A DNA stretch of 32,903 bases, from positions 1-32,903 of the forward strand of contig NZ_JAUMUI010000020.1 of assembly GCF_030530745.1 (NCBI RefSeq), read 5' to 3'. Of the stretch, positions 22,705-30,631 are shown one piece after another. The first letter of the stretch is position 1. The number at the start of each line of letters is the position of its first letter. The stretch is from Neisseria sp. Lineage in GTDB: Bacteria > Pseudomonadota > Gammaproteobacteria > Burkholderiales > Neisseriaceae. The position numbers were made by a program, and so were the translations under genes. The notes below the pieces were generated by a model, which made no database searches, was not told the origin of the DNA, and saw nothing but the letters and a program-made list of their open reading frames with translations.

Positions 22705-23481
22705 TCAAGGTTTACCTGTTTGGGGGCTGATTGTGAGGATTTCATACCCCGTTTCGGTAACCAAAACTTCGTGTTCCCATTGGGCGGAAAGAGACCGGTC
22801 TTTGGTAACGACCGTCCAGCCGTCGGCCAAAATGCGCAGGTGGCGTTTGCCTTGATTAATCATCGGCTCTACCGTAAAAATCATGCCCGGCTGCAACACC
22901 AAACCTTGTCCTTTGCGGCCGTAATGCAGGATTTGCGGTTCTTCGTGAAAGCCGCGGCCGATGCCGTGGCCGCAGAATTCCTGAACCACCGAATAACCTG
23001 CGTTTTCGGCAACCTGCTGGCAGGCGTGGCCGATGTCGCCCAGCGTGGCGCCGGGCCTGACGGCTTCGATGCCGGCCATCATAGATTGGTGGGTAACGTC
23101 GATCAGGCGTTGGGCATGCGGGCTGATTTTGCCCACAGCAAACATGCGGCTGGAATCGCCATGGAAGCCGTCTTTTTTAATGGTAACATCAATATTGAGA
23201 ATATCGCCGTTTTTCAAAGGCTTGTCGTCTGGGATGCCGTGGCAGATAACGTGGTTGACCGAGGTGCAGCATGATTTGGGGTAGGGCGGGTTGCCGTAGT
23301 TGAGCGGTGCGGGGTAGCCGCCCTGTACTTCGGTATGGTAGTCGTGAATCAGTTTGTCCAGCTCGTTGGTGGTTACGCCGGGTTTGACGAATTGGCCGAT
23401 ATAGTCGAGTGCTTCGGCGGCCAGGCGGCCCAATTCGCGCATTTTTTCGATTTCTTCGGCAGTTTTGATGATAACGGCCAT
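22705..23481 (-). CDS. map: Type I methionine aminopeptidase
   Basis: Essential cytoplasmic enzyme that removes the initiator methionine from nascent proteins. The 258-residue protein has the metal ligands D98, D109, H173, E206 and E238 in the conserved contexts NIDVTIKKDGFHGD, CGHGIGRGFHEEP, FTVEPM and QWEHEV, and the substrate histidine H81 (CHGIPDD). Length is standard for type Ia without an N-terminal extension. The start is preceded by AAAGGAAGCATT. It lies downstream of the Ala/Pro-rich gene but a strong inverted-DUS terminator (23520-23559) separates them, so it likely has its own promoter. Confidence 0.98.
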   Translation of the reverse strand: MAVIIKTAEEIEKMRELGRLAAEALDYIGQFVKPGVTTNELDKLIHDYHTEVQGGYPAPLNYGNPPYPKSCCTSVNHVICHGIPDDKPLKNGDILNIDVTIKKDGFHGDSSRMFAVGKISPHAQRLIDVTHQSMMAGIEAVRPGATLGDIGHACQQVAENAGYSVVQEFCGHGIGRGFHEEPQILHYGRKGQGLVLQPGMIFTVEPMINQGKRHLRILADGWTVVTKDRSLSAQWEHEVLVTETGYEILTISPQTGKP

Positions 23482-23519
23482 AATGCTTCCTTTATTGTTT
23501 CCTGTGTTCGTATTTGATA

Positions 23520-23559
23520 TTCAGACGGCCTTTCGGTAATGCACGAAAGGCCGTCTGAA
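23520..23559 (-). terminator. Inverted-DUS terminator upstream of map
   Basis: TTCAGACGGCCTTTCG (23520-23535) and CGAAAGGCCGTCTGAA (23544-23559) form a 16-bp perfect stem with an 8-base loop. Confidence 0.85.
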
Positions 23560-23636
23560 AGAGGGCGGTGCCGGTTTGCTGCCGAAAAAAGGGCTGCGGC
23601 GGGAATGATGAACCGCCGTTTCCAGCGGGCGGCAGG

Positions 23637-24293
23637 TTAAAACAGGTTGTCGGCTACGCCGGCGGGTTTGGCAGGTTGTGCAGGCGCGGTTTCTGCCGCA
23701 GGAGCCGGCTTGTCGGCGGCGGGTTTGGGTTCGGGTTTTTCTGCTGCGGATTTGGCCGGGGCGGTTTTCTCGGCTGCTTCGGCTTGCAGTGCGGGCGCTT
23801 CGGCTGCCGCAGGCTGTTCTTTGGGTGCAGCAGCAGGAGTTTCGGCTTCGGCCTGCTGTACGGCGGCCGGTTTGGCTGTTTCTGCCGGTGTGTTTTTACG
23901 CTGCGGTTTGGATCGGGTTTGGCGGATCGGTTTTCTGGGTTGGGTAGCGGTTTGCCCGAGGGAAGATGCGGCAACAGTTTGTGTTTCGGTTCCGGATGCC
24001 GCCGCTTCGGCATCGGTTTCCGATGCTTGTTGTGCAGTGTCTTCTGATGCTTGCTGTAAGGCAGTATAGGTTTGTGCTGCGGCTGCAGCCGGAGCGCCGC
24101 GCGGTGAAAGTATTTCAACTTCCGATACGGCGGCAGTTTGTGGCACGGAGGCTTCCTGCCGTGCGGATTCTTGGGTGTCGAAGGTTTGCATGATGCCGAT
24201 TACCACACCTGCCACGGCGATGAAGGCAATGGCGAAGAGGGAGCCCAGCAGGTGTTTGGGCTTGAGCATGAAACCGGGTTTGCGGTTGTTCAT
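23637..24293 (-). CDS. Ala/Pro/Glu-rich single-pass membrane protein
   Basis: Unrecognised protein of 218 residues. Residues 1-13 are basic, a single hydrophobic segment follows (about 14-36, LLGSLFAIAFIAVAGVVIGIM) without a clear signal-peptidase site, and the rest is low-complexity and rich in Ala, Pro, Glu, Gln and Lys with no Cys. This looks like an N-in, C-out membrane anchor with an extended periplasmic tail, a shape seen in TonB- or FtsN-like and SPOR-protein linkers, but I see no SPOR, TonB or other end domain. The final VADNLF might be a small conserved tip. It follows dolP on the same strand, separated by a DUS hairpin. Function not inferred. Composition makes similarity searches unreliable. 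Confidence 0.75.
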   Translation of the reverse strand: MNNRKPGFMLKPKHLLGSLFAIAFIAVAGVVIGIMQTFDTQESARQEASVPQTAAVSEVEILSPRGAPAAAAAQTYTALQQASEDTAQQASETDAEAAASGTETQTVAASSLGQTATQPRKPIRQTRSKPQRKNTPAETAKPAAVQQAEAETPAAAPKEQPAAAEAPALQAEAAEKTAPAKSAAEKPEPKPAADKPAPAAETAPAQPAKPAGVADNLF

Positions 24294-24316
24294 TTTGTTT
24301 TCCGTTTAGCTGGTAG

Positions 24317-24347
24317 AGGCCGTCTGAAAATCTGTTTCAGACGGCCT
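24317..24347 (-). terminator. Inverted-DUS hairpin after dolP
   Basis: AGGCCGTCTGAAA (24317-24329) pairs with TTTCAGACGGCCT (24335-24347), loop of 5 bases, lying between dolP and the Ala/Pro-rich gene. Confidence 0.8.
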
Positions 24348-24388
24348 TTTGCCCGTACGGCAAAATAGGTTTGAAGCGGTAAAGCTTA

Positions 24389-24994
24389 TCATTTGTTGTA
24401 GGTTTGATAAAGCGTTACTACTTTTTTCACGCCCGAAGTGGTGCTGACGCGTTCGGTAACGGCTGCCTGTTCGGCGGGGGTGAGAATCCCCATCACATAG
24501 GTTACGCCGTCGTAGGTAACGATTTTCACGCGGCTGGGAATCACGCCTTGGATACCCAGCAGGGTGGTGCGTACTTTCGATGTGCTCCAAGTGTCGCTGC
24601 TCACGTTGCCGAAGGTACGTTTCTGCGGCGATACGCTGATGTAGTTATACACTTCTTGCGCTGCCTGCTCCGAGCGCGCCACTTGTTCTACGAATGCGCG
24701 GTCGCTTTCGTTGGCAACATGGCCGAGCAGCAGGATGTGGCGGTTGTAGCCTACTACCGACAGTCTCGGTTCGAAGCCTCCGTTTTGGCTGTTTTGGCGC
24801 AGGTGGGACAGGGCGGTGTTTTTGATGCGTACTTCCATTACGTTGTCGTCGGCCTGTGTGCCGGTGCTGCGGCGGTCGAGGGCGGATGTGCCGCCTACTG
24901 CGGCTCCGCCCAGAACGGCTCCCACGCAGCCGCTCAGCAGTGCGGCGGTTAAGGCGGCGGCGAGCAGGGTTCGGGTGTGTTGTTTGAGGTTCAT
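24389..24994 (-). CDS. dolP: Outer-membrane lipoprotein with two BON domains (DolP/YraP)
   Basis: Lipoprotein of 201 residues, the homologue of E. coli DolP (YraP), known in Neisseria as GNA2091. The lipobox ends LLSGC (C23), followed by a Gly/Ala-rich segment and two BON domains, about 48-115 (VMEVRIKNTALSHL, RHILLLGHVANESDRAFVEQVARS) and 122-198 (DTWSTSKVRTTLL, VTYVMGILTPAEQAAVTERVSTTSGVKKVVTLY). DolP supports outer-membrane integrity and envelope stress tolerance. It is the last of the yraN-gmhA-dolP group and probably shares their transcript in part; a DUS pair at 25019-25054 lies between it and gmhA. Confidence 0.92.
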   Translation of the reverse strand: MNLKQHTRTLLAAALTAALLSGCVGAVLGGAAVGGTSALDRRSTGTQADDNVMEVRIKNTALSHLRQNSQNGGFEPRLSVVGYNRHILLLGHVANESDRAFVEQVARSEQAAQEVYNYISVSPQKRTFGNVSSDTWSTSKVRTTLLGIQGVIPSRVKIVTYDGVTYVMGILTPAEQAAVTERVSTTSGVKKVVTLYQTYNK

Positions 24995-25018
24995 CTCGAA
25001 TGTGTCCTTTCTGGATGG

Positions 25019-25054
25019 TTTTCAGACGGCCTGGTGTGCAGGGGCCGTCTGAAA
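25019..25054 (-). terminator. Inverted-DUS pair between gmhA and dolP
   Basis: TTTTCAGACGGCC (25019-25031) and GGCCGTCTGAAA (25043-25054) with an 11-base loop, 11 bases after the gmhA stop. It suggests dolP can be transcribed independently. Confidence 0.7.
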
Positions 25055-25065
25055 GCTGAAAACGG

Positions 25066-25659
25066 TTACATGCCTTCCAGCAGCATGGTATCGATGCAGT
25101 CGCACAGGGCGTGAATCAGCAAGATGTGGATTTCCTGTATGCGGGCGGTGCGCTGGTGGGGCGCGTTCAATAGAATATCGCTGTCTTTGAGCATGGCGGC
25201 GATTTTGCCGCCGTCGCGGCCGGTGAGGGCGATAACGTGCATATCGCGCTCGTGGGCGGCTTTGATGGCTTCGATAACGTTGGCGGAATTGCCCGAGGTG
25301 GAAATGCCGACAAGCACGTCGCCTGCCCGGCCCAACGCGCGCACCTGTTTGCTGAAAACGTGGTCGAAACCGTAATCGTTGCCGATGGCGGTGAGGGCGG
25401 AGGTATCGGTGGTGAGCGCCACGGCGGCCAGTTCCATGCGTTCTTTTTCAAAACGGCCGGTCATTTCGGCGGCGAAGTGTTGGGCATCGGCCGCGGAACC
25501 GCCGTTGCCGCAGGCGAGGATTTTGCCGTCGTTCATCAAGCATTGCAGCATCAGCCCGGCCGCTTCGGCGGCAGGCCCGCTGAGAATATCCGCCGCCTGC
25601 CTTTTGGCTTCGATGCTTTCGGCGAAATGGGCGGCTACGCGTTCTTGTAAAGTAGTCAT
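25066..25659 (-). CDS. gmhA: Phosphoheptose isomerase / DiaA-type SIS protein
   Basis: SIS-domain protein of 197 residues. GmhA converts sedoheptulose 7-phosphate to D-glycero-D-manno-heptose 7-phosphate for lipooligosaccharide core synthesis. The zinc ligands of E. coli GmhA appear to be kept: H61 and E65 (AQHFAAE), Q175 and H183 ([13 protein letters not shown], the right eight-residue spacing). The active-site loops [10 protein letters not shown] and [11 protein letters not shown] are complete. Its position between yraN and dolP is that of E. coli diaA, a DnaA-binding relative, so a replication role cannot be excluded; the metal ligands favour GmhA. The start at 25659 is 7 bases after the yraN stop. 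Confidence 0.9.
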   Translation of the reverse strand: MTTLQERVAAHFAESIEAKRQAADILSGPAAEAAGLMLQCLMNDGKILACGNGGSAADAQHFAAEMTGRFEKERMELAAVALTTDTSALTAIGNDYGFDHVFSKQVRALGRAGDVLVGISTSGNSANVIEAIKAAHERDMHVIALTGRDGGKIAAMLKDSDILLNAPHQRTARIQEIHILLIHALCDCIDTMLLEGM

Positions 25660-25666
25660 CTGAAAA

Positions 25667-26014
25667 TCAGCCTGTGATGTTCTGCACCCATTGCGGGGCA
25701 TCGTTACCCTGAATCAAAACCGCGTCCAAACGGCACGCTGCATGGCTCAGGCGGTGTTGCTGCAGATAGTGCTCGGCACTTTTTTGCAGTTTTAACAGTT
25801 TGGCGGGCGTAATGCTGTAGGCCGCGCCGCCGAAGCCGCTATTTTTGCGGTATTTTACTTCAACAAACAAAATCGTGTTGCCGTTTTTGACAATCAAATC
25901 GATTTCCCCAAACGGGCAGTGCCAGTTTCGCGCCAGCAGTTTGCAGCCCTGCTTTTGCAGAAACGCGAGCGCGGCATCTTCGCCTGCCGCGCCTTGAGTA
26001 TGAGTTAAGCGCAT
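25667..26014 (-). CDS. yraN: YraN family (UPF0102) nuclease-fold protein
   Basis: Small protein of 115 residues with the restriction-endonuclease-like fold of the UPF0102 family. Active-site-like residues are visible as E9 region (GAAGEDAA), GEIDLIV and FVEVKYR, a D/E-x-K arrangement. The biochemical role is unsettled; homologues sit next to dolP and gmhA in many Gram-negative genomes. The start at 26014 (MRLTHTQG) agrees with the family, and GGGGATAAAC lies just before it. The promoter is likely supplied by the left end of the Correia element, whose outward TATAAC is 14-19 bases upstream of the start codon. Confidence 0.92.
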   Translation of the reverse strand: MRLTHTQGAAGEDAALAFLQKQGCKLLARNWHCPFGEIDLIVKNGNTILFVEVKYRKNSGFGGAAYSITPAKLLKLQKSAEHYLQQHRLSHAACRLDAVLIQGNDAPQWVQNITG

Positions 26015-26029
26015 ATTGTTTATCCCCGT

Positions 26030-26184
26030 TATAGTGAACAGCACAAAACGGTACGGCGTTGCCTCGCCTTAGCTCAAAGAGAACGATTTTGTAAGCCGCT
26101 GAAGCGGCAACAGAATCGGTTCCGTACTATCTGTACTGCCTGCGGCTTCGGCGCCTTGTCTCCTTATTGTGTTGTTTCACTATA
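26030..26184 (-). repeat. Correia repeat-enclosed element (CREE/NEMIS), 155 bp
   Basis: Full-length second copy, inverted relative to the one at 4190. Ends TATAGTGAACA on the left and its near complement TTTCACTATA on the right; the interior has GCCTTAGCTCAAAGAGAACG and CGGTTCCGTACTATCTGTAC. It lies exactly between the divergent yraN and rsmI genes. The right end plus flanking DNA creates TATAAT (26183-26188) towards rsmI, and the left end creates TATAAC (26028-26033) towards yraN, so the element may serve as promoter for both. Matching -35 boxes are weak. Confidence 0.92.
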
Positions 26185-26229
26185 TAATCCGGCTTTTCAG
26201 ACGGCCTTCCGAAAAGCGGTTTGTTATTT

Positions 26230-27102
26230 ATGATGATGCAGAAACATTACCAAAAAGCCTGCGACAGCCTTGAGGCGCAAACATTATACGTGGTTGCCAC
26301 GCCCATCGGCAATTTGGCCGACATCACCCTGCGCGCGCTGGCAGTGCTGGCCCGTGCCGATTTGGTGTGTGCCGAAGATACCCGTGTTACCGCACAACTT
26401 TTGGGTGCTTACGGCATACAGACTAAGCTGCTGAGCGTGCGCGAGCACAACGAACAGCAGATGGCGGGCAAAGTAATCGAAGCGCTTTCAGACGGCCTGA
26501 CAGTGGCGCAGGTGTCGGATGCGGGCACGCCCGCCGTGTGCGACCCCGGTGCCAAACTGGCCGCCCGCGTGCGCGAAGCCGGGTTCAAGGTGGTGCCGGT
26601 GGTCGGTGCCAGCGCCGTGATGGGGGCGTTGAGTGCGGCGGGTATTGCCGAGCCGGGCTTTTATTTTCACGGGTTTCTGCCTGCCAAAGCGGGCGAGCGC
26701 CAAAAACTGCTGGCAGGCTGGGTGCAGGCCGAACATCCTGTGGTGGCGTTTGAAACCCCGCACCGCATCGCCGCCGCATTGGCCGACATGGCGGCGCTGT
26801 TCCCCGGGCGCAGGCTGACGCTGGCGCGGGAAATCACCAAAACGTTTGAAACGTTTTTAAGCGGCAGCGTAACCGATATTCAGACGGCCTTGGCCAACGA
26901 TGCCAACCAGAGCCGCGGTGAAATGGTATTGGTGCTCCACCCCGCGCCGAAAGAAAAAAACAGCACGCTGCCCGAAGCGGCCCAAAACGTGATGAAGGTG
27001 CTGGTGGCCGAACTGCCCACCAAACAGGCGGCGGAGCTGGCGGCTAAAATCACCGGCGAGAGCAAAAAAGCCCTTTACGATTTGGCGCTGACCTGGAAAT
27101 AA
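26230..27102 (+). CDS. rsmI: 16S rRNA (cytidine1402-2'-O)-methyltransferase
   Basis: RsmI methylates the 2'-O of C1402 in the ribosomal decoding centre, using S-adenosylmethionine; it belongs to the tetrapyrrole-methylase fold. The 290-residue protein shows VATPIGNLADITLRAL, CAEDTRVTAQLL, SDAGTPAVCDPGAKL, VVGASAVMGALSAAG and FETPHRIAAAL in order, and the C-terminal ELPTKQAAELAAKITGESKKALYDLAL. Three ATGs in a row (26230, 26233, 26236) are candidate starts; I use the first. It is divergent from yraN across the Correia element, which may supply its promoter. DUS copies occur inside the gene (about 26484 and 26879). Confidence 0.96.
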   Translation: MMMQKHYQKACDSLEAQTLYVVATPIGNLADITLRALAVLARADLVCAEDTRVTAQLLGAYGIQTKLLSVREHNEQQMAGKVIEALSDGLTVAQVSDAGTPAVCDPGAKLAARVREAGFKVVPVVGASAVMGALSAAGIAEPGFYFHGFLPAKAGERQKLLAGWVQAEHPVVAFETPHRIAAALADMAALFPGRRLTLAREITKTFETFLSGSVTDIQTALANDANQSRGEMVLVLHPAPKEKNSTLPEAAQNVMKVLVAELPTKQAAELAAKITGESKKALYDLALTWK

Positions 27103-27141
27103 AACCGGCGGGAATGGAGGAAAGGAAATTTTGTGTGATAC

Positions 27142-27169
27142 AAAAACTCATGCTGTTTGAGTTTTTTTT
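27142..27169 (+). terminator. Intrinsic terminator of rsmI
   Basis: AAAAACTCA and TGAGTTTTT flank a seven-base loop and run into eight T, 40 bases past the rsmI stop. Confidence 0.8.
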
Positions 27170-27180
27170 GCAAAGGCCTC

Positions 27181-27213
27181 AGGCCGTCTGAAAACTATTT
27201 TTTCAGACGGCCT
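27181..27213. terminator. Inverted-DUS hairpin
   Basis: AGGCCGTCTGAAAA (27181-27194) and TTTTCAGACGGCCT (27200-27213) with a 5-base loop, placed right after a TTTGCAAAGGCCTC motif. Second terminator after rsmI, and usable in the opposite direction. Confidence 0.75.
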
Positions 27214-27244
27214 GAGTAGGTTTAAATGCTGCTGTTTGTTTAAT

Positions 27245-27389
27245 ATGTTTCAACACACAGGACGGCACATAAAGCGTCGCCCTGCGTGTTGCCCTGATTG
27301 GGAAGGGATTACGCCCCTCCCCAATAAACCCAAATTCTGCCGCCATAAATAACGGGGTTTCAACCGTAAAGGAATTTTTGATGAAGAAA
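27245..27389 (+). repeat. 144-bp dispersed repeat, copy B
   Basis: Second copy, in opposite orientation, of the repeat at 9043-9186. It starts ATGTTTCAACACACAGGACGG. A 35-codon frame from 27245 reads [20 protein letters not shown] and KPKFCRHK and then stops. No gene can be claimed. Confidence 0.75.
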
Positions 27390-27448
27390 CGGCGGTTTCA
27401 AACAGATAGCTGCGGAGGGGGAAGGGCGTTTTATCAAGTCCTGCTTGT

Positions 27449-28849
27449 TTACTGCGCCTGAAACCCGCCGCCGAGACGGGCGTGGACGCCGCTCCAAGCG
27501 GTCAGTAAGTCTGCACGGCTTTGCGCCAGCTGCATTTGCTGCTGCAAGGCTTCGTCTTGTTTTTGCAGGGGAACCAAACCGTTTTCCAGCCCGGCATGCT
27601 TGCGTCGGGAGGCGGCCGCTGCTGATTTTTCAGCGGTTTCCACCATGCGCTGCTGCAATGCGGTTTGGCTGAGCAGGCTTTGATAATCGCTGACGGCATC
27701 GGCTGCCGAACGCATGGCATTCAGCACGGTTTGGTCATACACCGCCACCTGCTCGTTAAAGCGGGCGTGGCGTGCCCCCAGTTTCGACTGTAATGCGCCC
27801 GAGGTGAAAACAGGCAGGCTGAGTGCGGGCATAATGCCCAACATACCGGAGCTTTTTCCTCTAACTACATTGAAAGCGTCTACATGTGCCAATCCGGCCA
27901 GCAGTTTCAATTCGATGTTGGGGTAGAACGCCGCTTTCGCTTCGCGGACATCTTGAGCGCGTGATTCCAAGAGGGCGCGTTGGGCGGCAATGTCGGGCCG
28001 CTTACCCAGCAGGTCGGCACGGATACGGTTGACCGCCAATATCGGTGCGGTTGCTTGCGGAGCGGGCTGCCAATTCCGCAAAGCGTCGGGTGATTGGCCT
28101 GCCGTTACCGCCAAGCTGTTGCGTATACGCGAGATATTGCGTGCCAACTGCAATTGCTGCACCTGCAATTGCTGCCGGGCCTGCTCGGCCTGATAAATCG
28201 CGGAGGCGGGCAGAATGTTAGCCTGTATGCGCTGCTTTAATAGTTTTTCGGTGCCGTCGGCCACTTGCAAGCGTTTTTGCAGGGTTTGACGCTGGGTTTC
28301 CAAAGCCTGCCAGGCAAAATATTGGGCAGCTACGGCATTGGCCACTTCCAAACGGGTTTGCACCGCCTCGTATGCTGCCGCCCGGCTGCGGCCTAAGGCG
28401 GATTGGATACGGGCTTTGTTTTTGCCCCAGAAGTCGAATGTCCAGCTGCCTTGCAAAGCGGTTGCCGCCACCAGCAGGGTATGGTCGGTGTTTGCTGTGT
28501 TGGAAACGGGTTTGGGGCTGACATACGCCCCTATGCCTTGCGAAACCAGGCCGGCTTGAACGCCGTCGGCGGCACGGTTCACGCCGAGTTCGGCCTGCGC
28601 CTGCTCGAAACGTGCCCGGGCAATCCGCATTTGCGGCGTGCTGCGGAGGGCTTCTTTGATCAAGCGGTTGAGTTTGGGGTCGCGCAACTGAGTCCACCAG
28701 CCGTCGCGTATTTCGCGGGTGGATTCGCCTTGCGGCAATGAATAAGCCGTTGGGGTGTCCAACGGCACTTGTTTGCCAAACGGCGCGCAGGCAGCGGTGA
28801 ACAGCAAGCCGAGCAACACCGCGCCGTGTGTGATAAGGGTAAATTTCAT
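27449..28849 (-). CDS. Outer-membrane efflux lipoprotein (NodT/TolC family)
   Basis: Predicted trimeric outer-membrane channel for tripartite efflux, 466 residues. A lipoprotein signal peptide ends LLFTAAC (C21). The mature protein has the NodT/OprM pattern: DGWWTQLRDPKLNRLI, duplicated helical hairpins with SWTFDFWGKNKAR and PALSLPVFTSGALQSKLGARHARFNEQVAVYDQTVLNAM, and LLGKRPDIAAQRALLESRAQDVREAKAAFYPNIELK. The start at 28849 begins the signal peptide; a longer frame from 28888 is possible. It lies 54 bases after the EmrR-like regulator and has no EmrA/EmrB or other pump genes beside it, so its partner must be encoded elsewhere. Confidence 0.9.
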   Translation of the reverse strand: MKFTLITHGAVLLGLLFTAACAPFGKQVPLDTPTAYSLPQGESTREIRDGWWTQLRDPKLNRLIKEALRSTPQMRIARARFEQAQAELGVNRAADGVQAGLVSQGIGAYVSPKPVSNTANTDHTLLVAATALQGSWTFDFWGKNKARIQSALGRSRAAAYEAVQTRLEVANAVAAQYFAWQALETQRQTLQKRLQVADGTEKLLKQRIQANILPASAIYQAEQARQQLQVQQLQLARNISRIRNSLAVTAGQSPDALRNWQPAPQATAPILAVNRIRADLLGKRPDIAAQRALLESRAQDVREAKAAFYPNIELKLLAGLAHVDAFNVVRGKSSGMLGIMPALSLPVFTSGALQSKLGARHARFNEQVAVYDQTVLNAMRSAADAVSDYQSLLSQTALQQRMVETAEKSAAAASRRKHAGLENGLVPLQKQDEALQQQMQLAQSRADLLTAWSGVHARLGGGFQAQ

Positions 28850-28903
28850 CGAACTGTCCGCCTTGCTTTTGCCCGGGTGCAGCATCATGACAAAACGGCG
28901 GAA

Positions 28904-29395
28904 TCAACCAAGCTTGGTCAGCAGTTTGCCTAAAAGATGTTGCAGCTGGGCATAATCTTCATCAGTGAAGTCTTCCCATGCCTCACCGCTTTTACTGGAA
29001 ATCTGCGGCCAGATTTTTTGGATAAAGGCTTCACCCTCGGGAGTTAATTTTAACACGATTTGGCGGCGGTCTTGTTGGTTGATATGCCGTTCTACCCAGC
29101 CGCGGTCCACCATTTCGTCGGAAAGGCGGGTGGCACTGGTGCGGGTTAAATCCATCAGATCGCTCAGACGTGAGGGCAGGATTTCGCTGTTGGGGCTCAC
29201 ATAAACCGCCATCACGGCAAACCACAGGTTTTCGTTGATGCCGAATTCTTTCAGGCTGTCGTTCAAATGGCTGCTCAAACGCTCCGTAACGACGCGCAGC
29301 AGGCGGCCGGACTGGGTTTGTTGTTCGGAAAACTCAGGCAGGCGCCCGGAAAGTAACCGTAGCGCATTAACCAATTCGGCTTGTGAAAAACTCAT
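28904..29395 (-). CDS. MarR-family regulator, EmrR-like
   Basis: Winged helix-turn-helix repressor of 163 residues. The pattern GINENLWFAVMAVYVSPN, then LSDLMDLTRTSATRLSDEMVDRGWVERHINQQDRRQIVLKLTPEGEAFI is very close in layout to EmrR (MprA), which represses a multidrug efflux operon and is released by hydrophobic drugs and uncouplers. It differs from the Neisseria FarR type as I recall it. It precedes the NodT-type channel gene on the same strand and presumably controls it. RBS GGAAGAGAAATATA is upstream. Inducer not known. Confidence 0.9.
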   Translation of the reverse strand: MSFSQAELVNALRLLSGRLPEFSEQQTQSGRLLRVVTERLSSHLNDSLKEFGINENLWFAVMAVYVSPNSEILPSRLSDLMDLTRTSATRLSDEMVDRGWVERHINQQDRRQIVLKLTPEGEAFIQKIWPQISSKSGEAWEDFTDEDYAQLQHLLGKLLTKLG

Positions 29396-30017
29396 TATAT
29401 TTCTCTTCCCAAGGTGATGTTGGTAAATTGATTGTTTTGGCGAAATGCAGGTATCTGCTTTTAAATTCCTGTAAAATTACCGTTTTTACTTAAAAGTGCG
29501 ACAAATTTTTAATTTGGCTGCAGGTATTTTAATCTTAATGTTTATAGTTTCCCAAAAAAACAGATAATCGGTTTACCTTTCTTACAAACGGCTTGATATT
29601 GTCATAAATCGGTCTGTATAAACCGTCGGGTGGATGAAATCAACCGTTTATCTGCGGCTTCAAGTGCTGTTTGGGATTTTCGGCGGGCTGTCTGCAGTGT
29701 AAGGGGATATTGTTTTTTTAGAGTAGGCCTCCTATGTATAGTTCGGCAAAAAAACATATTTTTACGCATTATGCATTTATAAAAAGACGAACGGCATTTT
29801 AAATTTCTTTTTTATTCAGTATATTGAATTATTTTATAAAACAGATGTCAGTAAATTTGTTTTTGAGTTTCCTGTTCCATAAACCATTTTTAACAGTCTT
29901 GCTTTGTGTTTCTGCCTGCCGGGTGATACAAGTTTGAGCTTTTTGTATTAAAATGCAAAAATTTGTATTGCGGTTCGCAAAACTCCCGCATTGATGAAAA
30001 CCAAGGAAGCTCCACTT
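29396..30017. other. AT-rich region between the MarR gene and queF
   Basis: About 620 bases without a credible gene. Strongly AT-rich, with T- and A-runs. The part next to queF contains TTGTAT, a 17-base gap and TATTGC as a weak promoter candidate, and a small ATACAA/TTGTAT stem. There is no clear preQ1 riboswitch and no DUS. A 78-residue-scale antisense frame inside is not supported. Confidence 0.5.
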
Positions 30018-30494
30018 ATGACCCGCAGCAGCGACGAATTGCACGGCATCACTTTGCTGGGCAGTCAAAACGTTTCGTACCGCAACGAATATGCGCCCGA
30101 AGTTTTGGAGGCATTCGACAACAAACACCCGGGCAATGATTATTTTGTCAAATTCATCTGCCCTGAATTCACCAGCCTGTGCCCGATGACAGGCCAACCG
30201 GATTTCGCCACCATTTATATCCGCTATATTCCTGCCGAAAAAATGGTAGAAAGCAAATCGCTCAAGCTTTATCTGTTCAGTTTCCGCAATCACGGTGATT
30301 TTCATGAAGACTGTGTCAATATCATCATGAAAGATTTGATTGCGCTGATGCAGCCGAAATATATCGAGGTTTATGGTGAATTTACGCCGCGCGGCGGGAT
30401 AGCCATCCACCCGTTCGCCAATTACGGCCGTCCGGGCACCGAGTTTGAGCAGCTTGCCAAAACACGCTTGTTTTCCCACGATGCTCAATCCTGA
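30018..30494 (+). CDS. queF: NADPH-dependent preQ0 reductase QueF (unimodular)
   Basis: Cytoplasmic nitrile reductase that turns preQ0 (7-cyano-7-deazaguanine) into preQ1 for queuosine synthesis. The 158-residue unimodular form is of the B. subtilis type: the catalytic cysteine C55 and D62 lie in [10 protein letters not shown], the NADPH-binding [13 protein letters not shown] and FHED (E97) follow, and the numbering agrees with the B. subtilis enzyme. The start at 30018 ([10 protein letters not shown]) has AAGGAAGC before it; the upstream TTG start is less likely. It is followed by the queuosine precursor transporter yhhQ. Confidence 0.97.
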   Translation: MTRSSDELHGITLLGSQNVSYRNEYAPEVLEAFDNKHPGNDYFVKFICPEFTSLCPMTGQPDFATIYIRYIPAEKMVESKSLKLYLFSFRNHGDFHEDCVNIIMKDLIALMQPKYIEVYGEFTPRGGIAIHPFANYGRPGTEFEQLAKTRLFSHDAQS

Positions 30495-30631
30495 GCGCGC
30501 GCGGCGGCATTTCCAATATCTGCAATATTTTAAAAACTGATTGAAAGCTGCCTGTTGCGGTTGGTTGGTGGGGGCCGTCTGAAAAAAAGCGGCGCACTGC
30601 CGACACAGCGCGGGCAGGCGGGAGCATGACT

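Noticed and set aside
29930-30017. Possible preQ1 riboswitch before queF
   Set aside because: There is a small ATACAA/TTGTAT stem, but no C-rich loop and no A-rich tail in the right place for preQ1-I, and no other preQ1 class pattern is seen.
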